NCBI RefSeq assembly: GCF_001884235.1
Contig: NZ_MAOI01000133.1
Span: 1 to 47,194 of the forward strand
Direction of reading: 5' to 3'
Length of the DNA: 47,194 nt
Source of the DNA: Bacillus paramycoides
Lineage (GTDB): Bacteria; Bacillota; Bacilli; Bacillales; Bacillaceae_G
The notes under the pieces were generated by a model. It did not search any database. It had not been told where the DNA came from and saw nothing but the letters and a program-made list of their open reading frames with translations. Position numbers and translations under genes: made by a program. Below are positions 24,926 to 34,200 of the stretch, piece by piece (the stretch's first letter is position 1; every line of letters begins with the position of its first letter).

Positions 24926-25360
24926 TGCGGCTCCTGTTCCATCTTCAGTAACGCCTGGTGTTGTGTTAAAAACAAAATTTGTTTTACCTGATTCCGATGC
25001 ATTTCAAAACTATATTGAATACGTTGATCGAGAGGAAGCAAAAAGTGAAGTAAAGCTCAATCAAAAAATGTTTGAACTGTATCAAGAGTACATGGGGAAT
25101 CCAGAAAAAACTTCAGCTCTTTTTACAGAGTACTCAAACCGATTAACAGAAAGTGAAAAAAAATCCTTAAAGGAAATGTTCAAAACTGGTCATGGAAATG
25201 GAAGGATTATGTGGCAAGATGTCATCTCTTTTCATAATCCTTGGCTCGAAGAACAAGGCATATATGATACGAAAACCAAAACATTAGATGGAAAAAAGCT
25301 AATGGATGTGACACGACTTGCGATGAAGGAAATGCAAAAAAGAGAAGGGTTAGAAAAAAG
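24918..25360 (+). pseudogene. MobL/MobP2-type relaxase, cut by an IS6 element
   Basis: The N-terminal 148 residues of a relaxase of the MobL group found on Bacillus plasmids: SVTPGVVLKTKFVLPDSDAF, NYIEYVDREEAKSEVKLNQK, then KMFKTGHGNGRIMWQDVISF-like text (residues 90-110) and NPWLEEQGIYD. Full-length proteins are several hundred residues. The insertion end begins right after GLEKR, and the remainder of the gene is not found on the other side of the element, so the 3' part was deleted. Start ATG 24918 with GGATGATGA. No longer able to mobilise on its own. Confidence 0.7.
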
Positions 25361-26202
25361 GGTTCTGGTGCAAGAAATTTATAAAACTTGAACATACTTA
25401 TACTATCAATCTAAAAAAGGACGTGATCAGTATGAAAAAGAAAAATTTATTTAAGTGGAAGCGTTATCAACCTGATGTGATTGTGTTAACAGTCAGATGG
25501 TACCTATGGTACAACCTAAGTTTCCGTGATTTGGTGGAAATGATGGAGGAACGAGGCTTATCCATAGCTCACACAACCATTATGCGTTGGGTACATCAAT
25601 ATGGCCCTGAGTTAGATAAGCGAATCCGACGTCATCTCAAACAAACTAATGACTCATGGAGAGTGGACGAAACGTACATAAAAGTAAAAGGCCAATGGAT
25701 GTATCTGTATCGTGCAGTCGATTCAAATGGGAATACCATTGACTTTTTCCTTAGTAAAACGAGAGATGCCAAAGCAGCCAAGCGCTTCTTGACAAAAGCC
25801 TTGGCTTTTTCACATGCTGCCGGACCTCGTGTAATAACAGTAGATAAAAATCCAGCTTATCCAGTATCTATTCAACAGTTGAAAAATGAAAAAAAGATGC
25901 CGGAAGGCATCAAAATAAGACAAGTAAAATATTTGAACAACATCGTGGAACAGGATCATCGATTCATTAAGAGGCGATTCCTTCCTATGCTAGGGTTCAA
26001 GTCCTTTAGCACAGCTACATCCATTCTTGCAGGAGTAGAAGCCATGTATATGATTAAAAAAGAACAGATTGATTTACGGGATCAGTCTGTCCAAAACCAG
26101 AAAGAATTCATCCATCAATTGTTTGGGCTTACAGCATAAAATACAATTCCACTAGAAATATATGCGCTATATTCTCTTTTATTTTATCTTTGCACCAGAA
26201 CC
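25361..26202 (+). mobile_element. IS6-family (IS240-like) insertion sequence
   Basis: 842 bp bounded by GGTTCTGGTGCAAGAAA and TTTGCACCAGAACC. The flanking octamers differ, and a relaxase 5' end lies on the left while a tnpB fragment on the opposite strand lies on the right. The insertion is therefore linked to a deletion or fusion of two unrelated regions. Confidence 0.9.
25432..26139 (+). CDS. IS6-family transposase
   Basis: 235 residues from ATG 25432, with AAAAGGACG upstream; three extra codons from a GTG at 25423 are less likely. The DDE triad is present: WRVDETYIKVKG, ITVDKNPAYPV and NNIVEQDHRFIKRR. HTH near residues 45-60 (MEERGLSIAHTTIMRWVHQY). Close to the 15845 and 37623 copies but divergent enough to represent separate arrivals. 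Intact. Confidence 0.92.
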   Translation: MKKKNLFKWKRYQPDVIVLTVRWYLWYNLSFRDLVEMMEERGLSIAHTTIMRWVHQYGPELDKRIRRHLKQTNDSWRVDETYIKVKGQWMYLYRAVDSNGNTIDFFLSKTRDAKAAKRFLTKALAFSHAAGPRVITVDKNPAYPVSIQQLKNEKKMPEGIKIRQVKYLNNIVEQDHRFIKRRFLPMLGFKSFSTATSILAGVEAMYMIKKEQIDLRDQSVQNQKEFIHQLFGLTA

Positions 26203-26383
26203 CTTTTTATCAAGTTTTTGCTGATCTTGTAATTCATACCGTGTTAAGTCTTTTTTGTTTATAATATCGTTGTTTATCTAGCAAAGCGGAGTTATATTGC
26301 TGACGACAAATGGAAATCCCTCTCTCTAATATATGTTGTTGTTTTTCTGTAGGATAGATTTCAAACCTATAGTTCAATTTCAT
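26203..26383 (-). pseudogene. N-terminal fragment of a TnpB-like protein
   Basis: On the minus strand ATG 26383 begins MKLNYRFEIYPTEKQQHILE, followed by RGISICRQQYNSALLDKQRY, the typical OrfB/TnpB N-terminus. A shift in a run of six A's breaks the frame, after which TRYELQDQQKLDKK continues. The IS6 end cuts the rest. It is unrelated in detail to the tnpB at the window start. Confidence 0.75.
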
Positions 26384-26426
26384 TATGTCGTCATCTCCGA
26401 ATGTTCGTTCTAATAACTCTATTATA

Positions 26427-27680
26427 TTAGCAGGGGATAGTGATAGAAAAGTGTGTTCCTTTTCCTAGTTCACTTTCTATCTCTATATCTCCGTTTAATT
26501 CTTTAATAATACTGTACGCAATCATAGTACCAAGCCCAGTACCCTTTTCTGTTGTTGAATAAAATGGCAAAGCAATTCGTTTTATTTGTTGAGAAGACAT
26601 TCCAATTCCTGTATCAATAATATCAATTACAATATTATCTTTTATTTTTTGAATATTTATTTGTAATACTCCACCATTTTTCATAGCTTCAATTCCATTT
26701 TGTATTATGTTGATTAGACACAGTTTTAATTTCTCAGAATCAGCATTTATAAAAAGGGAGTCTGTACTATTCAGTTTTAATTCAACATTCCATGATAGAG
26801 CGAGTGGTGAAATTGTATCTATTACCTGATTCAAAATGTGATTAATATCTAGTTTCTCTTTAATAATGTTTTGTGGTTTGGTTAAAGATAAATAGTTATT
26901 TATAGTAGCCTGTACTTGTTGCATTTCAATTAACATGATTTCCAAGTACTTATCTTGAGGTACCTTAGAGCTTTCATTTTCATTTAATAACTGAGTGAAT
27001 CCTTGTACCGTGGTTAGTGGATTACGAATTTCATGTGCAATAGATGCAGCTAGTTCACTAGCTATATAAAACTTTTCTGCCCTTTGCATTTTTTCTTTCA
27101 TTTTAAATTTATCAATCATTCCTTCTATTAGATAGACTGATAATAATACTGTGAAAATATTAATGACAATATAATTAAATAAAAATTCAATCAGAGTAGA
27201 GTCAATTGTACCACCTGTATTTATTTGAGTTACAATACCACAAATAGAAAGGGAAGTTGTACATATCAAAATAAGTAGAATGCTTAATAATATCTTCTTT
27301 TCCTTGAAATAAATAGGTGACAAGTAACGAAACGTGATTGTAATAACAGAAATAATAGTAAAGATAATAAATGACGGGAAAACTCCGCTTCCACCTAAGT
27401 AAAATCTATAAGAAAGATATAAAATCCCAACAAAAATAATACTTTTTGTATTTCCATATAGAAAAACTAAAATGATAGGAATAAAACGTAAATCATAAAT
27501 GAATCCAGCATGTAAATGAAAAGGAAAAGTCATACAAAAAATAATTGCAATGGAGGAAAGAACAGAAATTAATATATTATTGTATGCAATTTTTTCTTTA
27601 TGTTCCAGCCAAAATACATGATAGCTAAGGATACAAATAATAATAATAAAGGTATTTATTAAGAGCGTAGGAATTCCCAT
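26427..27680 (-). CDS. membrane sensor histidine kinase, KinB-like (5TMR-LYT)
   Basis: 417 residues from ATG 27680 with AGAGAGG upstream. Residues 1-190 form five or six membrane spans of the 5TMR-LYT type (FIYDLRFIPIILVFLYGNTK is characteristic). The cytoplasmic part has HisKA with His216 in SIAHEIRNPLTTVQGF, and HATPase with the N box NIIQNGIEAM, G1 DTGIGMS and G2 GTGLGTMI. Architecture and size match KinB-type kinases that feed the sporulation phosphorelay. No response regulator gene is adjacent, which also suits an orphan phosphorelay kinase. Spo0F as target is inference. Confidence 0.85.
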   Translation of the reverse strand: MGIPTLLINTFIIIICILSYHVFWLEHKEKIAYNNILISVLSSIAIIFCMTFPFHLHAGFIYDLRFIPIILVFLYGNTKSIIFVGILYLSYRFYLGGSGVFPSFIIFTIISVITITFRYLSPIYFKEKKILLSILLILICTTSLSICGIVTQINTGGTIDSTLIEFLFNYIVINIFTVLLSVYLIEGMIDKFKMKEKMQRAEKFYIASELAASIAHEIRNPLTTVQGFTQLLNENESSKVPQDKYLEIMLIEMQQVQATINNYLSLTKPQNIIKEKLDINHILNQVIDTISPLALSWNVELKLNSTDSLFINADSEKLKLCLINIIQNGIEAMKNGGVLQINIQKIKDNIVIDIIDTGIGMSSQQIKRIALPFYSTTEKGTGLGTMIAYSIIKELNGDIEIESELGKGTHFSITIPC

Positions 27681-28232
27681 AGTTTATGCCTCTCTGATAG
27701 TTTATAAGTAGGATTATGAATGAGTTTAATCTAGGTGTTTGGTTTTATTAGACCTTCTATCTTTAAAAAGAAAGGGAAGGGCACTTGCAAAAGTGCTTTT
27801 TCATTATTTATATTAGAATCGATGAGGAAGATAGAAATAAAAAGCTACTTTTAGTTATGTACAAAAAATTGAAAGTAGCTCTTGTATAGCTAAAACATGA
27901 AGTGAATTACTGGAATAGTTACGTTTTTACAGGAGTGAATATTCTGTAAAAAGACTGTGAATGACGATATCTATTTTATAGCCTTCGCCATATTAACATG
28001 AAATTTATTAAATTACAAAGAAAAAAATAAAAATTATTATTTTTTTGTTAATTCGATTTATCTAAAAACAAACAGTATTCAACAATGTAATTTCACGATT
28101 CATATTTCATATATCTTTTGTACTATAAGATTACGTCCAATGATATGTATAATTACATCATTTGATCAATAGAAAATGTATGAAAAGAAATTTATACTAG
28201 TATTGTGTCTTGCCTCTTTAGGTATAGTACAC
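27681..28232. other. 552-base intergenic region between two divergent kinase genes
   Basis: No ORF is supported. A hairpin GCACTT/AAGTGC followed by TTTTTC (27778-27804) looks like a terminator, and a second pair AGCTACTTT/AAAGTAGCT spans 27842-27880. The remainder is very AT-rich and should hold the promoters of the kinases on both sides. Confidence 0.45.
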
Positions 28233-28284
28233 AGCCGGTGATTGGCTAGTGGGAGTTCTTCCATTTTGCCAGTGCCGGTTTTTT
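28233..28284 (+). terminator. leader hairpin with T-run upstream of the kinase gene
   Basis: CCGGTGATTGGC and GCCAGTGCCGG pair around an internal mismatch, followed by TTTTTTG, about 50 bases before the kinase start. It has the form of an intrinsic terminator, so it either ends an upstream transcript or attenuates the two-component operon. Confidence 0.55.
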
Positions 28285-28332
28285 GTTGGATAATAGAGAA
28301 AATGAATTCTTATAAAGAAAGAAGGGACTGTT

Positions 28333-30165
28333 TTGAAAGATGTAAATTCTATTTCTATGAGAGAAAAAGTTGCTAGTTTTTATCTTTATTTTATTTCGTT
28401 TCTTGGTTTGATTACTATAACTATATCTTTACTTGAAATTAAAATCCCTTCTCATCCAACAATACTAATATTGTTATTAATATTTATGGGGATTGCAGAG
28501 TATTTTCCTGTACGATTTTGGAGAGGAACTAGCTCGCTTACCTTTCCGATAATTTACGCTATGAGTTGGCAGTTCGGAATACATATAACTATTATTACTA
28601 TTGTATTCGTTACACTAATTATTCACCTGCATCGTCGTTCACCGGTACAAAGAATGCTATTTAATAGTACCCAGCATGCTCTTAGTTTAATCTTGGCAGA
28701 ATGGTTTTCAAATAAATGTCTGTCGTTATTGATTAGCGGAATGGATATGTCAGCTCTGTATGAGAATTTAATATCTTTGTTATTATTTTGCGTGTTTTTT
28801 TGTTTTTTCAACAACCGTTTTTACGATTTGTTAATGGTACTCCTCCCACAGCCGTATTCGATACATCAGTGGTATAAAAAAGCCGTAACAGTATTTCTTT
28901 GTGAAACTTTTGGTGTATCTTATGCTGCTCTGATGCATGTATTAATTAGTACATATAGTGTGGAAATAAACGAGATTACAGTACTGTTTTTCTTTTTTCC
29001 ACTTGTAGCAATTTCAGTTATCAGTTCTTTTTCTGTACGAATTAGGATGGAGAAGGAACGATTATACGAACTGTTTCTTATTACAACAGAAATTAGTCGT
29101 GGACTAAACGGAGGAAACTTGAAACATATTAAACAAGCACTCAAGGGTTTTTTTGGTATACAAGCATATGTAATATGGACAAAAGATGATGGAAACTGGA
29201 ATCTTCTACTAAAAGATGGGAAAGTTCAACTTGATATTTCTGATCATTCAGATAAAATCGAGGCGTTTGAGGAAATCTCTAAAAATCTTGTTTTTAATGA
29301 TTGGAAAACTGGTACGGCGCCTGGAGATGAAATATTTGATGATGTCATACGCTCGCTTGTATATTTTCCTCTTATTGTGAATGATGAATTAGTTGGAATG
29401 TTTGTTGCAGGAAAAAGTAGAAATGCGGGTTTTTTTCCGGAGGATGTACAATCTTTAGCCACGTTTTCTAACCAATTAGCTAACGTAGTTAAAACCAGGA
29501 TATTGATTTCTGAACAGGAAAAAAGAATGATTTTAGAAGATAGAAATAGAATTGCACGAGAAATTCACGATGGCATTGCGCAAACATTGGCCGGGGTGAT
29601 ATTCCAACTAGAATCCGCTAAGAAAAAATACTTTGATAAACCAACCGATATGCAGCAAGTAGTCGAGAAAAGTATAAAGGATTTAAGAGGAAGCTTAGGA
29701 GAAGTCCGCTATTCTATTTATGCTTTAAAACCGTATCCGACACAGCAATTAGGGCTTAAGCAGGCGATAGCAAGTAAAATAAAATCTTTAAAACAAGAAT
29801 ATGAACTAGATATTACATATCATGAAAGAGGTAATTCACGTGCGCTTAGCTTTTCGAAAGAAAGAGTTATTTTTGATACATTACAAGAGAGTTTACAAAA
29901 CATTGTTAAACATGCACAAGCAGAAAAAATTCATGTTTTGCTAAGCTATCAAAGTGAGCACGTGCTTTTAAAGGTTAAGGATAATGGAGTCGGTTTCTCA
30001 CTATTTGAGTCTATGGTTAAAACGAAACGTGAGCCACATTATGGTATATTACATATGAATGAACAAGCTGAACAATTAGGGGCCACTTTACAGATTGATA
30101 GTTCTGTAGGGAAAGGGACAGAAATTACACTTTTAATTCCAGATTCACAGACAAGGGGTGCGTAA
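28333..30165 (+). CDS. sensor histidine kinase, NarL-type (HisKA_3) with GAF domain
   Basis: 610 residues, TTG start at 28333 with GAAGGGAC upstream. Residues 1-240 hold about seven hydrophobic spans. A GAF domain follows at about 255-390. The dimerisation and phosphotransfer domain has His412 in RIAREIHDGIAQTLAGVIFQ, the X-box typical of HisKA_3. HATPase_c has ESLQNIVKHAQA and DNGVGFS. It pairs with the LuxR-type regulator whose start codon lies one base after its stop. Signal unknown. The next genes downstream are a secreted protease and a TasA-like protein, possible targets. Confidence 0.9.
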   Translation: MKDVNSISMREKVASFYLYFISFLGLITITISLLEIKIPSHPTILILLLIFMGIAEYFPVRFWRGTSSLTFPIIYAMSWQFGIHITIITIVFVTLIIHLHRRSPVQRMLFNSTQHALSLILAEWFSNKCLSLLISGMDMSALYENLISLLLFCVFFCFFNNRFYDLLMVLLPQPYSIHQWYKKAVTVFLCETFGVSYAALMHVLISTYSVEINEITVLFFFFPLVAISVISSFSVRIRMEKERLYELFLITTEISRGLNGGNLKHIKQALKGFFGIQAYVIWTKDDGNWNLLLKDGKVQLDISDHSDKIEAFEEISKNLVFNDWKTGTAPGDEIFDDVIRSLVYFPLIVNDELVGMFVAGKSRNAGFFPEDVQSLATFSNQLANVVKTRILISEQEKRMILEDRNRIAREIHDGIAQTLAGVIFQLESAKKKYFDKPTDMQQVVEKSIKDLRGSLGEVRYSIYALKPYPTQQLGLKQAIASKIKSLKQEYELDITYHERGNSRALSFSKERVIFDTLQESLQNIVKHAQAEKIHVLLSYQSEHVLLKVKDNGVGFSLFESMVKTKREPHYGILHMNEQAEQLGATLQIDSSVGKGTEITLLIPDSQTRGA

Positions 30166-30166
30166 A

Positions 30167-30808
30167 ATGATTAAAATATTAGTAGTGGATGATCATGCTT
30201 TTTTACGAGACGCAATTCGGAGCATACTAGAGGTTGAATCTGATATGAAAGTGGTTGGAGAAGCGAGCTCTGGGGATGAGGTATTGGAAAAAGTAGGGGA
30301 ATGCAGACCGGATTGTATTTTGATGGATATTAATCTTCCAGGGAAGAACGGAATTGAAGCTACGGGATTAGTGAAAAAGAATTATCCTAATTGCCGAGTA
30401 CTTGTTTTTACAATGTATGAGCATGATGAGTATTTAATGGATGCCCTTCAAGCTGGTGCTGATGGTTATTTATTGAAAGATTCATCATCGGAACAGGTAG
30501 TGGCTGCAATTCGAATGTTATATCAAGGCGATTCGGTTATTCATCCGCGTATGACGAAAAAATTAATTACATATCATCAGCAAAAAATGAAATCAGAACC
30601 AAATGAAAATGAACTGACAGAGCGTGAAAAGGAAATTCTCTTTGAACTAGTAAAAGGACTTAGTAATAAAGAAATTGCTGAAGCTCTATATATTAGTGAT
30701 AAAACAGTTAAAATTCACATCAATAAAATTTTTAAAAAGCTGAATGTCAAAAGTCGATCGCAAGCGGTGATTTATGCTGTTCGAAATCAATTGGTTCCGC
30801 TGGATTAA
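30167..30808 (+). CDS. LuxR/NarL-family response regulator
   Basis: 213 residues from ATG 30167, chosen because AAGGGGTG is 6 bases upstream; a GTG at 30158 would overlap the kinase. The receiver domain has the acidic pair in VVDDHAF, phospho-Asp54 in ILMDINLPGKNG, Thr in VFTMYE and Lys in YLLKDSS. The C-terminal HTH (ELTEREKEILFELVKGLSNK, EIAEALYISDKTVKIHINKI) is standard. Co-transcribed with the kinase. Direct repeats in the upstream DNA of the two following genes are candidate targets. Confidence 0.93.
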   Translation: MIKILVVDDHAFLRDAIRSILEVESDMKVVGEASSGDEVLEKVGECRPDCILMDINLPGKNGIEATGLVKKNYPNCRVLVFTMYEHDEYLMDALQAGADGYLLKDSSSEQVVAAIRMLYQGDSVIHPRMTKKLITYHQQKMKSEPNENELTEREKEILFELVKGLSNKEIAEALYISDKTVKIHINKIFKKLNVKSRSQAVIYAVRNQLVPLD

Positions 30809-30821
30809 ATAAGAGATTTTT

Positions 30822-30883
30822 AAAAGAACTATCGTGTTTCCTTATTCTATATTACAAAGAATAAGGGGCAAGGTAGTTCTTTT
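30822..30883 (+). terminator. long hairpin terminator of the two-component operon
   Basis: AAAAGAACTA pairs with TAGTTCTTTT, and an inner CCTTATTC pairs with GAATAAGG. The 3' arm supplies the T-run. The 333 bases that follow to 31216 hold no ORF I would support; they contain the protease promoter. Confidence 0.75.
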
Positions 30884-31216
30884 GTACTATTTAAACGTAG
30901 AATCGTTAGAAGAAAAATACTCCTTTTGATTAATTTTCAGAAAAATCAGAACGTGAAATAATAAAAACAGAATTATAGTTTAACTCTATTAATAATCCAT
31001 TTTATGAAAATCTGTTATTGAAAATAAATTTTTGGGGGGCTTTTATAGAAAAATTAAAGTGAGTGGTTAGCTATATGAGGTGTGGGATGGAAGCAGTGTT
31101 GGAAATTCTTAATTATACGAAATGAAGGTTTAAGATTAATAGAATTTTCAATGCTAAATGGGAATTTGATAATCAATTTGTTTAGAAAGATAATTTTTAT
31201 AATGGGGAGATGCAAT

Positions 31217-34200
31217 ATGAAAAAAGGGAAATTTGGAAAGATTCTTATTGGAACGCTAACAGTTGGTATGCTATTGTCTCAAGGAATTCCATATAACGTA
31301 TTGGCAGAAGATGTGAATTCATCCACTTTACCGGGTATTGATGATGTAAATGCTGTATTGAAAGGACTTACAAAGGAACAACGTAATGCTTTAAAAACAT
31401 TGGATACAAAACCAGGTTTTGTTATTTCACCAGGCATCAATACAGCTAGCCCTGATAATGTGAATGTAATTGTAGAATTTAAGCAAGCGCCTAGCAAAAT
31501 TGAGGTGCTAAAACAAGCGGCAAAAGGGAAAAAGTTAGCTCTTTCAAATGCGGAACAAAAGGTAGAGGCATCTCATAAAGGATTTAAAACAGAGCTTGAA
31601 CAACTTCAAAAGAAGAAAGATAAAGGGACGAATTTTAAATCTGCCAAAATAACAAGAGAATATAAGAATGCTTTTAATGGTGTAGCAATGTCGTTACCAG
31701 CAAATATGATTGAAGACTTAGTTCGTACTGGTATTGTTAAGCGTGTATGGGAAGATCGTGAGGTCAAAATTGATTTGCCGAAAGAAACAGCTAAGGCGGG
31801 TGTCGAGCCAAAAATGGCAGATAGTGTACCACAAATTGGTGTGGACAAGCTACACGATGAAAAAATAACAGGCAAAGGAATTAAGGTGGGGATACTGGAC
31901 ACAGGTATTGATTATAACCACCCTGATTTAAAAGATGCATATAAAGGATATCGTGCAAAGCAAGGTGAAGATCCAAGCAAAATAGATCCGAACTCAATAA
32001 AAGGATGGGACTTTGTTAATAATGATGCTGATCCGATGGAAACAACGTATAAGGATTGGCAAAATTCTGGAGGATATCCTGAAATTTATAATGGAAGTGC
32101 ATACTATACATCCCATGGTACTCATGTAGCTGGGACAATTGCTGCAGACAAAAAGAATAATGTAGATTATGCAGTTAAGGGCGTTGCTCCAGATGTAGAT
32201 TTATACTCATATCGTGTATTAGGACCATATGGAAGTGGTCAAACAAGCGGTATTCTTGCTGCGATTGATAAAGCAGTGAAAGACGATATGGATGTTATCA
32301 ATTTATCATTAGGTGCGGCTATTAATGATCCTTTATATCCTACTTCTGTGGCAGTGAACAATGCCATGTTAGCTGGTGTTGTTACAGTAGTAGCGGCAGG
32401 TAATAGTGGTCCAGGAGAAGGGACAATTGGATCACCTAGTGCAGCGGCACTTCCAATTACAGTTGGAGCAAGTGACGCTGCGATGTCTATCCCAACGTTT
32501 TCTGCCGCTGCAGGTGATTTACATGTGGATAAGATGATGCTACTTGGAAAAAGCTTTACTGATAAGCTTGAAGACTTAAAAGGTCAATCCTTATCGGTTG
32601 TATATGCAGGACTTGGGAAATCAGATGATTTTAAAGGAAAAGATGTAAAAGGAAAATTAGCGCTTATCCAACGCGGTGAGATTACATTTGATGAAAAAAT
32701 TAAGAATGCGAAGGAAGCAGGCGCAAAGGCTGTCATTGTATATAACAATGTTGATGGTGAAATCACTAGTTATCTTGGAGAAAGTACTTCATCTATTCCA
32801 TCGTTCCGCTTAACAAAAGTAGATGGTGAGAAATTACAAGCAAAAGCTGTCCAAGGGGATGTGGCTTTAGCATTTGGAGAACTTAATAATATAAAAACTG
32901 AGGGAGATCACTTAGCTGATTTCAGCTCTCGTGGTCCTGCAACTAAAACAGATGATATTAAGCCGGATATTGTAGCGCCGGGTGTGTCTATTTTCTCTAC
33001 TGTTCCTGAATATATTAATGATCCAAAGGATGGAGAAAATTATCCAGTAGCGTATGGACGTATGTCAGGTACATCTATGGCAACTCCTCATACTGCAGGG
33101 GTAGCAGCACTCATTTTACAAGAACATCCAAACTATAGCCCATTTGACGTAAAAGAAGCGCTTATGAATACCGCAGTTGACTTAAAAGAAGAGCGCTCTG
33201 TATTTGAGGTAGGCTCAGGTCGAATTGATGCATATCGTGCAGTTCATGCAGATACATCTATCGAGGTTATCGATAAAACATCAAATGTTGTAAATGATGA
33301 AGAAGTAGAAATTGAAGAAAAAACAGGTTCTATTGCATTCGGGTATAAAAATCAATTGGGAAATGAACCTATTAAAGATAGTCGAAAAGTCTTAATTAAG
33401 AACAGCAGTAAAACAGACGGGAAAGAGTTCAAATTAGAAGTAGAGTTTTCACCAACAAGTGTAGGTGTGCAGGACGCAGCGAAGAATGGTGTGAAGCTGA
33501 ACGTACAAGATTCTATTAAAGTGGCTCCTGGTACATCAGGGGAAATTAGCCCTGAAATTATCATTCCAGAAAACGCTGAATTCGGTAGATATGAGGGATA
33601 TATTCATATTTCAAATAAAAACAATGAAAAAGAAGTATATCAAGTGCCATTTGCAGTTAAATTCACAGAAAAAGGGATTGCGTCTGTAGATTTACTGAGA
33701 GACGCAATGGCAACAGATGCATCTAAATTCCATCCATTTATGGAAAGACCAAGTTCGCCGTTGACATTTAAATTAAATAGTCCTCTTGAAACCATTGATG
33801 CAGTTGTGAAGGATCGAAAAACAGGAAAGGCATTAGGAGTCGTTGGTACACTTAATGCAAGCAGTTTAACACCAAATGTTGAATATATGATGTTTTCTGG
33901 TATGGGAGGGTATGTACTTCCATTCACAGGAGATCCAGCTCATCCAATTGGGGATAAACCTGTTATGTTGCCTGATGGAGATTACGAATTGAACTTCGTT
34001 GGATATGATAAAGAAGGAAAATCTTATACAAAAGGCGATAGCATTATCATTGATAATGTAATACCTGAAATGAAATTTAAGGATGTACAACCTGGTATAC
34101 ATGAAGTAAATGATTCCATGTTTAAAGAAGAAGATGGTCAGCGAGCATTATGGGTACATGGTAATATTTATGATTCTACTGTTGATGCATTAAAGGTAAA

